From NCBI GenBank assembly GCA_001657315.1, contig LYSV01000038.1, positions 1 through 64,000 of the forward strand: 64,000 nucleotides of DNA, read 5' to 3'. A model generated the notes under the pieces. The model did no database searches. It saw nothing but the letters and a program-made list of their open reading frames with translations, and had not been told where the DNA came from. Below, one piece after another: positions 8,817 to 18,070 of this stretch; the stretch's first letter is position 1, and each line of letters opens with the position of its first letter. Source of the DNA: Flammeovirgaceae bacterium BBD 1991-12. Lineage in GTDB: Bacteria > Bacteroidota > Bacteroidia > Cytophagales > Cyclobacteriaceae. The translations under genes and the position numbers were made by a program.

Positions 8817-9731
8817 ATGAGCAAGGTAAACGTGTCAAAGATCCATAGTTTGACCGGGCATAATGACTGTGTCTATACCCTTGAGTCCTCTCAGTACCCC
8901 AATATTTTCTTCTCCGGTGCCGGAGATGGTATGGTGGCGTCGTGGGACCTGAATGATCCGGAAAATGGTACGTTGATTGCCAAACTGCCCAACTCAATCT
9001 ATGGATTACACTATGCCAGCAATGAGGGAATATTGATTGCCGGTCATAATTACGACGGTATACATTTGATCGACTGGCAACACAAAAAGGAGGTAGGTTC
9101 ATTGAATATGACGGAATCCGCCATATTTGATATTCAAACAGCAGACGGTCTGGCCTACGTGGGTGATGCTTCCGGCACGATCACAGTAGTGGATATGGCC
9201 AAACTGGTAATAGTAGCGAGGATAAAGGAGTCGGCCAAAAGTGTGAGGTCCATCGCTGTAAATAAATCGACCAATGAAATAGCGGCCGGCTACAGCGACC
9301 ACAGGATAAGGATATTTGATAAGTCAGATCTTACGCTGAAACATACGCTTGAGGGGCATGCCAATTCCATCTTTACCCTGAAATATTCACCGGATGAGCA
9401 ACTGTTGCTTACCGCCGGTCGTGATGCTCACATTAAGATCTGGGATGTTGGTGCCGGGTATATGGTGTTGCAGGATATTGTGGCCCATATGTATGCTATA
9501 AATAACATCGATTATAGCCCGGATGGCAAACATTTTGTAACTTGTAGTATGGATAAATCGATAAAAGTATGGGATGCACGGTCATTTAAGCTTTTGAAGG
9601 TCATAGACAAGGCAAGGCATGCAGGGCATGGCACTTCGGTAAATAAGCTGCTATGGTCTTCGCACAATGATCTGTTGGTGAGTGCGAGTGATGACCGGAC
9701 CATATCCGTTTGGGATTTGAACTTTGTATAA
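8817..9731 (+). CDS. WD40-repeat beta-propeller protein
   Basis: The 304 aa protein is made of about seven WD40 blades. Clear repeat ends include VASWDLND, IRIFDKSD, IKIWDVGAG, IKVWDARS and ISVWDLNFV, each preceded by GH-type turns (GHNDCVYTLE, GHANSIFTLKYSPD). There is no signal peptide, so it is probably cytoplasmic. WD40 propellers are protein-interaction scaffolds, and nothing in the sequence identifies the partner. It is followed by a 200-base gap before the DivIVA-like gene. Confidence 0.9.
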   Translation: MSKVNVSKIHSLTGHNDCVYTLESSQYPNIFFSGAGDGMVASWDLNDPENGTLIAKLPNSIYGLHYASNEGILIAGHNYDGIHLIDWQHKKEVGSLNMTESAIFDIQTADGLAYVGDASGTITVVDMAKLVIVARIKESAKSVRSIAVNKSTNEIAAGYSDHRIRIFDKSDLTLKHTLEGHANSIFTLKYSPDEQLLLTAGRDAHIKIWDVGAGYMVLQDIVAHMYAINNIDYSPDGKHFVTCSMDKSIKVWDARSFKLLKVIDKARHAGHGTSVNKLLWSSHNDLLVSASDDRTISVWDLNFV

Positions 9732-9932
9732 GATCCCTGTTTTAACTAAAATAATACTGGTTTGGGAAACCGGCAGGTGCTGAAAGGTATGCAAAAGGAA
9801 GGAATGGATTTTTTTATCGTTTCATTAACTTACCCCTCAGAAAATATTTATTGTTTTTTGTCAATAGGCTCGATTATATCAAATTTAATGACAAAATATC
9901 GTTAGTAGATAGTTGGTTAATTTTTTAGGCTC

Positions 9933-10664
9933 ATGAAGATCACCCCATTGGAAATACGGCAGAAAACTTTTGAAAAGGTTTTCAGAGGTCTCGACAAGGA
10001 CGAAGTAAATGCATTTCTGATCACGCTTTCACAGGAATGGGAAAAACTTCTGGACGAGAATAAGGAGCTGAAAATAAAGCTGGAAGCTTCAGAAAAAGAG
10101 GTGGCTAAACTTCGTGAGGTGGAGAACTCACTTTTTAAAACATTGAAGACGGCCGAGGATACAGGTGCCAACATGATCGATCAGGCTACACGCACGGCAG
10201 AGCTGCATATGCGTGAAACACAGATAAAGTCCGAGGCTATGATCAATGATGCAAGGTCCAAGGCAAAGGACATGATAGAGGAGGCCGAAATGCGATCCAG
10301 GAATATTATGGATGATATGGAGGAAAGGGTAAAATCGCTGGCACATATCTACCGTACCCTCGAGAATGTCAGGGATGATCTGCTGTCTGACATTAGAAGC
10401 TTCGCCAACGACGCCCTTGAAAAAGTAGACCGGGCAAAGTCTCAGATAAAAAAGGTAGACGTAGAAGAAGAGCTGGTGAAGATCAAGCGCGACAATATGG
10501 ACCGCTCAAAGCCCAGGGTCATGGATGTAGAACTCGGACAGTCCAGGACAAAACCTGGAGCCAAAGAGTCCCAAAAAAAGAAAGTGAGTCCGGGTGAAAA
10601 TCATGCTGATAGTCCTGCCGGTAAAGATACCTCATCCAGCTCATTTTTTGATGATATTGAATAA
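9933..10664 (+). CDS. DivIVA-domain protein
   Basis: The 243 aa protein begins with the DivIVA signature (MKITPLEIRQKTFEKVFRGL, then DKDEVNAFLITLSQEWEKLL). A long coiled coil (about residues 30-190) follows, then a charged, proline-containing tail (SRTKPGAKESQKKKVSPG). DivIVA proteins mark curved membranes and poles and recruit partners in Gram-positive bacteria. In Bacteroidota such proteins are short and their role is not well established. The stop is directly followed by the folB start, so the two genes are almost certainly co-transcribed. Confidence 0.85.
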   Translation: MKITPLEIRQKTFEKVFRGLDKDEVNAFLITLSQEWEKLLDENKELKIKLEASEKEVAKLREVENSLFKTLKTAEDTGANMIDQATRTAELHMRETQIKSEAMINDARSKAKDMIEEAEMRSRNIMDDMEERVKSLAHIYRTLENVRDDLLSDIRSFANDALEKVDRAKSQIKKVDVEEELVKIKRDNMDRSKPRVMDVELGQSRTKPGAKESQKKKVSPGENHADSPAGKDTSSSSFFDDIE

Positions 10665-11021
10665 ATGGGGAAGATCTCTCTCAAGGGCCTCAGGTTTAAG
10701 GCCTATCATGGGTATTATGATGAGGAACGTCAGTTGGGCAATACCTTTGAGGTAGACATCACTATAAAAACGGATTTTCACAAAGCGGCTATCCATGACG
10801 AACTCCCGGAAACGGTAGATTACGAGAGTTTATATGCCATCATTAGGGAGGAGATGGCTATTCCTTCAAAACTACTTGAACATGTAGTGCAAAAAATTGT
10901 GGACCGTGTTATAGATGAGCTGGTGGCCGTTAATTCGGTAAAGGTGAAACTCTCAAAGTTCAATCCGCCGATCAATGGAGAATGTGAAAGGGCTGTGGTG
11001 AGCCTGAGCAGAAGAAAATAA
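10665..11021 (+). CDS. folB: Dihydroneopterin aldolase
   Basis: FolB converts dihydroneopterin to 6-hydroxymethyl-dihydropterin in folate synthesis. The 118 aa length is typical. The motifs are ISLKGLRFKAYHGYYDEERQ near the start, ETVDYESLY in the middle (the family's VDY substrate-binding segment), LLEHVVQKIVDRV, and a final KFNPPINGECERAVVSL with the conserved Pro-Pro-Ile turn. It abuts the DivIVA-like gene and converges on recA. Confidence 0.93.
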   Translation: MGKISLKGLRFKAYHGYYDEERQLGNTFEVDITIKTDFHKAAIHDELPETVDYESLYAIIREEMAIPSKLLEHVVQKIVDRVIDELVAVNSVKVKLSKFNPPINGECERAVVSLSRRK

Positions 11022-11052
11022 CACAGTTTTCCTTCCTCTACCAGCCTTTGCC

Positions 11053-11078
11053 AGTCATAAAGCAAACGCCTTATGACT
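11053..11078. terminator. Hairpin between convergent folB and recA
   Basis: AGTCATAA and TTATGACT form an 8-bp stem with a 10-base loop in the gap between the ends of folB and recA. There is no clear T-tract on either side, so termination strength is uncertain. Confidence 0.4.
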
Positions 11079-11089
11079 ATACTCTACGG

Positions 11090-12118
11090 TTACTCCTGAG
11101 CAGGAATAGGCTTCTCGAGATCTTCTCCCTTGATTTTGGCCTTGATCTTCTCTTCCAGTTCCTCCATAAGCTCAGGATTGTCTTCAATCAGCGCTTTTAC
11201 GGCGTCCCTCCCCTGGCCCAGCTTGTTACCGTCATAGGAAAACCATGAGCCGGATTTGTTAATAACATCCAGTTCCACTCCCAGGTCAATGATCTCACCT
11301 ACCTTGGAGATACCCTTGCCATACATGATGTCGAATTCTACTACCTTGAAAGGAGGAGCTACCTTGTTTTTTACCACCTTCACACGCGTCCGGTTACCTG
11401 TGATGTCTGCCGGGCCTTCCTTGATCTGACCTATCCTTCGGATGTCAAGCCTTACCGATGCGTAGAACTTAAGGGCATTACCTCCGGTGGTGGTTTCCGG
11501 GTTGCCGAACATCACACCGATTTTTTCCCTCAGCTGATTGATGAATACGCAGGAGCAGCCGGTTTTGTTGATGGTACCTGTAAGCTTACGCAATGCCTGA
11601 GACATGAGTCTGGCCTGTAACCCCATTTTGCTATCTCCCATTTCACCTTCCAGCTCTCCCTTGGGCACCAATGCGGCTACAGAGTCGATCACGATGATAT
11701 CAATGGCGCCGGACCGGATCAGATGCTCGGCGATCTCCAGAGCCTGCTCCCCATTGTCCGGCTGTGAGATCAGCAGATTCTCTGTGTCGATGCCCAGTTT
11801 TTCAGCATAACTCTTGTCAAAAGCATGCTCGGCATCAATAAATGCCGCCAGACCGCCTGCCTTCTGTGCCTCGGCTATGGCATGCATGGAAACGGTCGTT
11901 TTACCCGAAGACTCAGGTCCGTAGATCTCTATGATCCTGCCTCGTGGTATACCTCCTATTCCAAGAGCGATGTCCAGGCTCAGCGATCCGGTGGATATGG
12001 CGGGAACATCTACTACACGCTCGTCACTAAGCTTCATTACCGTGCCCTTTCCGTAGGTCTTCTCAAGCTTGTCAATGGTTAGTTGTAGTGCCTTCAGTTT
12101 TGCTTCCTGTTCGCTCAT
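11090..12118 (-). CDS. recA: Recombinase RecA
   Basis: RecA is the DNA-strand-exchange ATPase and SOS co-protease. The 342 aa protein is full length with Walker A GPESSGKT at residues 67-74, Walker [13 protein letters not shown], the L1 region [21 protein letters not shown] split across the usual place, and L2 [18 protein letters not shown]. The C-terminus is acidic ([19 protein letters not shown]), as in other RecA proteins. No intein or insertion is present. I did not see a convincing LexA-type palindrome upstream. Confidence 0.98.
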   Translation of the reverse strand: MSEQEAKLKALQLTIDKLEKTYGKGTVMKLSDERVVDVPAISTGSLSLDIALGIGGIPRGRIIEIYGPESSGKTTVSMHAIAEAQKAGGLAAFIDAEHAFDKSYAEKLGIDTENLLISQPDNGEQALEIAEHLIRSGAIDIIVIDSVAALVPKGELEGEMGDSKMGLQARLMSQALRKLTGTINKTGCSCVFINQLREKIGVMFGNPETTTGGNALKFYASVRLDIRRIGQIKEGPADITGNRTRVKVVKNKVAPPFKVVEFDIMYGKGISKVGEIIDLGVELDVINKSGSWFSYDGNKLGQGRDAVKALIEDNPELMEELEEKIKAKIKGEDLEKPIPAQE

Positions 12119-12352
12119 TATCCTGTGAAAATTAGATTGCCTTCAAAAATGGTGAAGTTAACAAGTTCCCTGCATAAAATTGGTTTCCGGTGTTACATAT
12201 TTTATTCAATAAAGCAGTCAGGTCTGCCTTGATCGTTGCTGTAGAATTCGAAAACAGCATATTCCGGTTCAAACCATCTTACAGGTTGTGGTATAAATTA
12301 AATCTGTTTCAAGTATCGATATGTTTTCACATGCTTCCCTATATTGCGGGGA

Positions 12353-13489
12353 ATGAAAAAAACGCTCTTACTGGTTTTGCTGGTCATGGGTATTATTTAT
12401 CCGTCAGTAGCGCAATTGGACAATACCGCTTTTGACCAGTTCCAGCCCATCATTCCGGAGGACACCAATGCACTTTATCTCGAACTAAACGCACTGGGTT
12501 TTACTAAAAACAACGAATATTTCAACAAGATAGCAGATGGTTTCACACTCTTTGGCTATCAGTTCAACCCTTATTTCAGCTATCAGGTTGGAGATCATTT
12601 TAAGATATCGGGCGGAGTATACCTGCAAAAGGATTTTGGGAATGACGACTTCAACGAGATAGCGCCAACTTTCACGGTGTCCTATGAGTTCCTGCATGGG
12701 AGAGTACTCTTCGGTACACTTGAAGGAAGTACTTCTCACCGGCTTGTAGAGCCATTGTATGATTTTGAGAGGGTACTTATCGATAGGCTGGAAAATGGCT
12801 TTCAGTTCAAAATAGAAAAACCAGCGCTGTTTCTGGATGTGTGGGTGGATTGGCAGAACATGATCTATGAAGGTGATAATGATCAGGAAGAGGTGACGGC
12901 CGGGGTGTCCGTGAATAAGCTGGTGCATGACGGGAAAGTGCGGGTGGAATTACCTTTTCAGGCCTTGGTTTTTCATCGTGGTGGTCAGATAGACACCAGC
13001 CCTCTGCCATTACAGACGTACCTCAACAGCGCCGTAGGGGGGATCATTGAAAAAAGGATATCAGAAAACACTTTTATACGATCCCTGAAGCTGGAAGGCT
13101 ATCACATCTACTACAGGGATTTTTCCAACTCGCAATTACGGACCTTTCAGGATGGTGCCGGGATATACCTTAATGCTACTGTCAAAACCGGTATTGACAT
13201 GGACATTATGGCCAGCTACTGGCGGGGTAATGAATTTATTTCCATCACAGGGGGGCAATTGTACCCTTCTGTATCCAGTACGTTTAAAGACCCATTCAAT
13301 GTGGAGCCGGACAGGGAGCTGCTGATCCTTCGCTTCATGCATACGTTGAAAATCACTGATAATATCCTTGTCTCCACGCGCATCGAGCCCTATTATGATT
13401 TTGGCAATGCCCTTTTTGAATTTTCTCATGGCTTTTACGTTAATTACAGACCACAGTTTTTTATAAGCAGGTTAAAAGCTCGCCGATGA
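12353..13489 (+). CDS. Predicted outer-membrane beta-barrel protein
   Basis: From ATG 12353 (378 aa) the protein has a clear signal peptide (MKKTLLLVLLVMGIIYPSVAQ). Alternating hydrophobic/polar strands with aromatic girdle residues fill the remainder (for example GYQFNPYFSYQVGDHFKISGG and LVSTRIEPYYDFGNALFEF). It ends with FSHGFYVNYRPQFFISRLK, consistent with a barrel embedded in the outer membrane. I do not recognise a named family. It overlaps the start of the aminopeptidase gene by 4 bases, so they share a transcript. The upstream TTG in the ORF track adds only three residues and is not preferred. Confidence 0.7.
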   Translation: MKKTLLLVLLVMGIIYPSVAQLDNTAFDQFQPIIPEDTNALYLELNALGFTKNNEYFNKIADGFTLFGYQFNPYFSYQVGDHFKISGGVYLQKDFGNDDFNEIAPTFTVSYEFLHGRVLFGTLEGSTSHRLVEPLYDFERVLIDRLENGFQFKIEKPALFLDVWVDWQNMIYEGDNDQEEVTAGVSVNKLVHDGKVRVELPFQALVFHRGGQIDTSPLPLQTYLNSAVGGIIEKRISENTFIRSLKLEGYHIYYRDFSNSQLRTFQDGAGIYLNATVKTGIDMDIMASYWRGNEFISITGGQLYPSVSSTFKDPFNVEPDRELLILRFMHTLKITDNILVSTRIEPYYDFGNALFEFSHGFYVNYRPQFFISRLKARR

Positions 13490-14499
13490 TCAGAAAAATC
13501 CTTGGTGTTTTGGCTGTGTTGCTGATCATAGTCATTCTCTGGCACCACGATTTGGTGTACTATGGCCTTGTTCAGGGAAAGGGGCAGCTATCCATTGTCT
13601 GGAATGCAAGACCGGTGGAGGATTTCCTGAATGACCCTGATACTCCTGACTCTATTAAACAAAAGCTGACGTTCATTGCGGAGGTAAGGGAGTTTGCGGT
13701 GCAGGAGCTGGGCCTTAATGACACAGAAAACTACACCACTATGTATGATCAGAAAGGTAAGCCGGTGCTGTGGGTGGTCACGGGCTGCGAGCCTTATGCC
13801 TTTGAGCCAAAGGTCTGGAGGTTTCCGGTGGTGGGTGGCATGCCGTACAAGGGGTTTTTCATCCAAACTATGGCTGACAGGGAAATCGAGCGTCTGAAAA
13901 AGCAAGGGTATGATGTTGGAGTGAGAACAGTGGGTGGCTGGTCTACTCTGGGTTGGTTCACAGACCCCATTTTGAGCAATATGCTGGGCAGAAGCTATGG
14001 AGATCTCGCCGATCTTATTATCCACGAATTGGTACATGCTACCGTTTTTGTTAAAGACAGCGTGGATTTCAATGAAAACCTGGCCACTTTTATTGCCGGC
14101 AAGGGAGCACACAGGTTTCTGGAAACATATTATCCTGATACTCATCTGATCGATTATAGGAATGAAGTGAACGATGAAAAGAAATATGCAGATCACGTGT
14201 TGATGGGGGCAGATAAGCTCGACTCCCTGTACCGGTCTTTTGACAGGGACACACTGAACCGGTCACGGCGAAAGGAGGAAATGATACGGCACATTATCCA
14301 TAAAATGGATACCCTGTCATTGTCGGATAACTCATTTCTGAACCGGATCAGGGAACGTGAGATCAACAATACCTATTTTATGTCGTTTTTACGATATCGT
14401 TCCAAACAGGTATCTTTACAGGAACTGTATGCAGACCGGTTTAATGAAAACTTAACAGCTTTCGTACAATACCTAAAGGAAAAACATCCGTTTCTTTGA
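13486..14499 (+). CDS. Predicted aminopeptidase (COG4324-like)
   Basis: The 337 aa protein has an N-terminal membrane anchor (IRKILGVLAVLLIIVILW). It also has a zinc-metallopeptidase motif, LIIHELVHATVFV, followed about 15 residues later by FNENLATFIAGKGA, which supplies a glutamate typical of gluzincin-like enzymes. The GGWSTLGWFTDPILSNML segment before the motif is characteristic of this predicted aminopeptidase family. The active site probably faces the periplasm. The gene is translationally coupled to the barrel gene upstream and followed 4 bases later by a DUF3108 gene, so the three form one operon. The substrate is unknown. Confidence 0.8.
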   Translation: MIRKILGVLAVLLIIVILWHHDLVYYGLVQGKGQLSIVWNARPVEDFLNDPDTPDSIKQKLTFIAEVREFAVQELGLNDTENYTTMYDQKGKPVLWVVTGCEPYAFEPKVWRFPVVGGMPYKGFFIQTMADREIERLKKQGYDVGVRTVGGWSTLGWFTDPILSNMLGRSYGDLADLIIHELVHATVFVKDSVDFNENLATFIAGKGAHRFLETYYPDTHLIDYRNEVNDEKKYADHVLMGADKLDSLYRSFDRDTLNRSRRKEEMIRHIIHKMDTLSLSDNSFLNRIREREINNTYFMSFLRYRSKQVSLQELYADRFNENLTAFVQYLKEKHPFL

Positions 14500-14503
14500 G
14501 TGC

Positions 14504-15301
14504 ATGAATTTTTTAAAGGTAATCATATTTGCTTTGCTCATGGTCACCTTGCTTGCAGGTGACAGGGTAAGGGAGAAATACCGCTTTGTAAAAAACAAAA
14601 GCTTTCAAAAAGGAGAGGTACTGGAATATAAGGTGCACTACGGATTTGTAAATGCAGCCACTGCGAAAATGGTGATCAGTGATGATCTGGCTGAGATAAA
14701 TGGCAGAAAATGTTACAAGATCGAGGTAACAGGCCGGTCCGTGGGCATGTTCGATCTCTTTTTGAAGATCCGGGATACCTGGGGAACATATCTTGATACA
14801 GCTTCTATTATTACCCATAAGTTCTACAGAAAGCTGCAGGAAGGCAAATACCGTAAACATGAGATCGTGGATTTCGATCATAAAAACAAACTGGCCAGGG
14901 TACGGACTTTTCACAACAAGAAAAAACAGTGGAGACCTGTTGAGACCTTCACGATCCCTGAAAATGTGCAGGACCTTGTCAGCGGCTATTATTATCTGAG
15001 GACCGTCGATTTCAGCTCCGTGAAGTCAGGGGATATCATTAAAATAAATGCCTTTTTTGATGATGAGCTCTACGACTTTACCATCAAGTTCGTAGGCAGG
15101 GAGGAGCTTAAAACAAAGCTAGGTAAAATAAGGAGCCTTGTGCTATCCCCGGTTATGCCTGAAAACAGCCTGTTTGATGGTGAAAATTCCATTCGGGTAT
15201 GGCTGTCAGATGACATCAATAAGGTGCCGCTAAAGATCAAGGCAGAGATGTTTGTAGGCGCTGTGGAAATAGACATAACCGATTTCAAAAAAGGGGATTA
15301 A
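14504..15301 (+). CDS. DUF3108 domain-containing exported protein
   Basis: The 265 aa protein has a short N-terminal signal (FLKVIIFALLMVTLLAG). The beta-rich DUF3108 fold follows: FQKGEVLEYKVHYGFVNAATA, IEVTGRSVGMFDLFLKIRDTW, and a C-terminal PLKIKAEMFVGAVEIDITDF. Members are periplasmic and structurally resemble lipoprotein-carrier-like half-barrels, but their function is not established. It is the third gene of the barrel/aminopeptidase operon and is followed by a 109-base gap before the response regulator. Confidence 0.85.
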   Translation: MNFLKVIIFALLMVTLLAGDRVREKYRFVKNKSFQKGEVLEYKVHYGFVNAATAKMVISDDLAEINGRKCYKIEVTGRSVGMFDLFLKIRDTWGTYLDTASIITHKFYRKLQEGKYRKHEIVDFDHKNKLARVRTFHNKKKQWRPVETFTIPENVQDLVSGYYYLRTVDFSSVKSGDIIKINAFFDDELYDFTIKFVGREELKTKLGKIRSLVLSPVMPENSLFDGENSIRVWLSDDINKVPLKIKAEMFVGAVEIDITDFKKGD

Positions 15302-15383
15302 GGAATTGTTAATATATTGTTACGTTCTTTCCATTGCATGATTTTCTCCATACTTTTATTTTTTTTTAAATTGCTGTCAGTAT

Positions 15384-15391
15384 TAATTTTG
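15384..15391 (+). promoter_or_regulatory. Bacteroidota -7 promoter motif upstream of the response regulator
   Basis: TAATTTTG matches the Bacteroidota -7 consensus TAnnTTTG and lies 19 bases before the start codon at 15411. The -33 side is a run of T without a clear TTTG, so the match is partial. Confidence 0.45.
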
Positions 15392-15410
15392 GTAATCAAA
15401 CTCAGTATTT

Positions 15411-16100
15411 ATGGGTAGCAAGCAAAACCAAAAAGTGCTTGTAGTTGACGATGAAGAAGCAATATTGGAACTTCTTAAATACAACCTGGAAAAACAGGGA
15501 TATGAAGTCAAAACGGCGGCCGATGGTTTTGAAGGAGTAGAGGTAGCCAAAAAGCTTCAGCCAGACCTGATCTTACTGGATATTATGATGCCCAAGCAGG
15601 ATGGTGTGGAAACCTGCCGGCAGATCCGTGAGATCCCGGAGCTATCCAATACATTTATCATCTTTCTCACAGCACGATCAGAAGAATATTCGGAAATAGC
15701 CGCTTTTGATGTAGGAGCGGACGATTATATTACCAAACCCATCAAACCCAGGGCGCTAATGAGCCGGATCAGTGCATTGTTCCGGAGAGACTCGAAAAAG
15801 AAGACCGTCACCAATCAGATCAGTCTGGGAGGACTGCTCATTGACCGTTCGAGTTATACCATCAAAATGGAGGGACGAGAAATAACCCTACCCAAAAAGG
15901 AATTTGAGCTTCTTTACTTTCTGGCTCAGAATCCCAACAAGGTCTTTGGCCGGGATGAGTTGCTTCAGAACATCTGGGGCTCCGATGTGTATGTACTCGC
16001 CCGGACTGTGGATGTTCACATCAGAAAGGTCAGGGAAAAAATAGGTGACGATTATATCAAAACCGTAAAAGGAGTAGGTTACAAGTTCAGTTTAAACTAA
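15411..16100 (+). CDS. Response regulator, OmpR/PhoB type
   Basis: The 229 aa regulator has a receiver domain at residues 1-120. It shows VLVVDDEEAILELLKYNL, the phospho-acceptor Asp57 in LLDIMMP, the Thr in FLTARS and the Lys in DYITKPIKP. A winged-helix DNA-binding domain fills residues 130-229 (KKEFELLYFLAQNPNKVFGR, ARTVDVHIRKVREKIG, IKTVKGVGYKF). The kinase gene follows after 3 bases, so the two form a cognate pair. The overall look is PhoB-like, but without Pho genes nearby the signal (phosphate or envelope) cannot be read from the sequence. Confidence 0.93.
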   Translation: MGSKQNQKVLVVDDEEAILELLKYNLEKQGYEVKTAADGFEGVEVAKKLQPDLILLDIMMPKQDGVETCRQIREIPELSNTFIIFLTARSEEYSEIAAFDVGADDYITKPIKPRALMSRISALFRRDSKKKTVTNQISLGGLLIDRSSYTIKMEGREITLPKKEFELLYFLAQNPNKVFGRDELLQNIWGSDVYVLARTVDVHIRKVREKIGDDYIKTVKGVGYKFSLN

Positions 16101-16103
16101 TTC

Positions 16104-17162
16104 ATGGTATTTAGTTCGAGGGTCATAGCACTATTGCTGGCGCTCTGCATTGCTATAGTTACTACCGCATTCCTGTCTTTGTTTAAAGAAGTGACCCAAA
16201 ATGCGCTTATTGTTACTTTCTTTATCAGCGGGTCCATTTCGTATATGCTGGGATTCATTATCCTGGAGTTTTTGATCTTCCGGGAGATTGACAAGATCTA
16301 CAATCTGTTTGACAAGTTGCGTAAAAAGGAACTCAAGGCCCTCGGAACCGAAAGGTCCAACCCTTTTAATCCACTCAAGAAAATAAACGAAGAGATCTTC
16401 TCCTATGCGGCATTGAAACAAAAGGAAATAGACGAACTTAAAAAGATCGAGGCCTTCCGGAGAGAATTCATAGCAGATGTCAGCCACGAACTGAAAACAC
16501 CAATTTTTGCAGCACAGGGCTTTGTGCATACCCTCCTGGATGGTGCCGTGAAGGACAAGAATGTACGTACACGGTTCCTGAAAAAAGCGGCCAAGAGTCT
16601 CGATGGCCTCGATATGCTCGTGCAGGACCTTTTAACACTTTCGCAGATAGAAACGGGCGAGATAAGAATGCACTTCGAGTATTTTGATATCAAGCAGATG
16701 ACCACGGATGTCATAGAGCAGTTTGAAAACAAGGCGGAGAAAAAGGATATCATACTCAGATTCGAGGAGAATACGCCTGACAGGGTGCTCGTATATGCAG
16801 ACTGGCAACGGATCAATCAGGTATTGACAAATCTGATCAGCAATGCACTAAAATACAGTAATGATGGTGGAAATGTGTGGGTTGACTTTGAGATACAGAC
16901 AGATGACGTATTGGTCAGGGTAAGGGATGATGGTGAAGGTATCCCCGCTGCAGATATAAACCGTATCTTTGAAAGGTTTTACAGGGTAGACAAAAGCAGA
17001 TCCCGTGAAAAAGGAGGTACAGGCCTTGGCCTGGCTATTGTCAAGCATATCATGGAAGGACATGGCTCCAAAGTAGAGGTGAAAAGTAGCCTGGGGCGTG
17101 GCTCGGAGTTCAGCTTTAAACTGCCATTGGGTAAAGAAGAGGATGAGCAACCAGAGGTATGA
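16104..17162 (+). CDS. Sensor histidine kinase, PhoR-like
   Basis: The 352 aa kinase has two N-terminal membrane helices (RVIALLLALCIAIVTTAFLSL and ALIVTFFISGSISYMLGFIIL) with almost no periplasmic loop. The HisKA domain has His128 in FIADVSHELKTP. The HATPase domain has N-box LISNALKYS, G1 VRDDGEGIP, F-box FERFYRVDKSRS and G2 GGTGLGLAIVKHI. The lack of a sensor loop suggests sensing within the membrane or through a partner, as in PhoR with the Pst system. It pairs with the regulator directly upstream. Confidence 0.92.
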   Translation: MVFSSRVIALLLALCIAIVTTAFLSLFKEVTQNALIVTFFISGSISYMLGFIILEFLIFREIDKIYNLFDKLRKKELKALGTERSNPFNPLKKINEEIFSYAALKQKEIDELKKIEAFRREFIADVSHELKTPIFAAQGFVHTLLDGAVKDKNVRTRFLKKAAKSLDGLDMLVQDLLTLSQIETGEIRMHFEYFDIKQMTTDVIEQFENKAEKKDIILRFEENTPDRVLVYADWQRINQVLTNLISNALKYSNDGGNVWVDFEIQTDDVLVRVRDDGEGIPAADINRIFERFYRVDKSRSREKGGTGLGLAIVKHIMEGHGSKVEVKSSLGRGSEFSFKLPLGKEEDEQPEV

Positions 17163-17186
17163 GATCCCGAAATCTTAAATCTGCAC

Positions 17187-17900
17187 ATGGCAAAAAGGAT
17201 ATATTTTAAAGATCTTGTGATCTGGGAAGATGCTGATTATGTTCTGATCAACAAGCCTCCCTTTATCTCCACGTTGGAAGACAGGAACGATCCCTACAAT
17301 ATTCTGGAGATGGCCCGTGACACCATCCCGGAGGCCCAGGTAGGGCACAGGCTGGATAAGGAAACATCAGGTATACTGGCTATTGCCAAAAACCCTGAGG
17401 CCTACAGACATCTGTCCATCCAGTTCGAGAACCGGGAAGTCAGGAAGGAGTACCATGCGGTGAGTGACGGTATTCATGACTTCAGGGATCTGGCCGCCGG
17501 GGAAAGGATACTCAAGTTGTCCAACGGTACAGTACGTATCGACAGAAAAGGTAAGGAAGCAGAAACCATCTTTAATACGCTCCATGCCTACCGCAGGCAT
17601 ACCTTCATCCGGTGTGAGCCCATTACAGGCCGTATGCATCAGATCCGCATACATCTTGCTCACAGGAAAGCCTCTATTAGCGGAGATCCGCTTTACGGAG
17701 GAAAGCCCTTCTATCTGTCAGACATAAAGCATAACTATTCACTTGGAAAGTGGCAGGAAGAACAGCCGCTGATCAAACGACTTGCCCTCCACGCGTTTAG
17801 TCTTTCATTTAAGGGTATGAATGGGAGTATTGTAGAGGCAAGAGCAGAATATCCAAAAGACTTCAGGGTAATGCTCCTTCAGCTTGATAAAAACATGTGA
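17187..17900 (+). CDS. RluA-family pseudouridine synthase
   Basis: The enzyme isomerises uridine to pseudouridine in RNA. The 237 aa protein has no S4 domain. It has the catalytic motif VGHRLDKETSGILAIAK with the essential Asp, then REVRKEYHAVSDG, EPITGRMHQIRIHLAH and ISGDPLYGG, the usual RluA-family order. Whether the target is 23S rRNA or tRNA cannot be decided here. It starts 24 bases after the kinase and may be read from the same transcript. Confidence 0.9.
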   Translation: MAKRIYFKDLVIWEDADYVLINKPPFISTLEDRNDPYNILEMARDTIPEAQVGHRLDKETSGILAIAKNPEAYRHLSIQFENREVRKEYHAVSDGIHDFRDLAAGERILKLSNGTVRIDRKGKEAETIFNTLHAYRRHTFIRCEPITGRMHQIRIHLAHRKASISGDPLYGGKPFYLSDIKHNYSLGKWQEEQPLIKRLALHAFSLSFKGMNGSIVEARAEYPKDFRVMLLQLDKNM

Positions 17901-18070
17901 TAACCTTACATGAATGTTTTGCAAGACTTCAGCAAACCATCAAAATGACGGTGCACGGTACAGGTAAGCATATCAAAAGTATACGAATGTGTGTAATGTT
18001 ATATATGCCAGGTTTAAAACAAATCACATACTCTGATTTTGTTCTTTTAAATACATAGTATCAGTTGGCA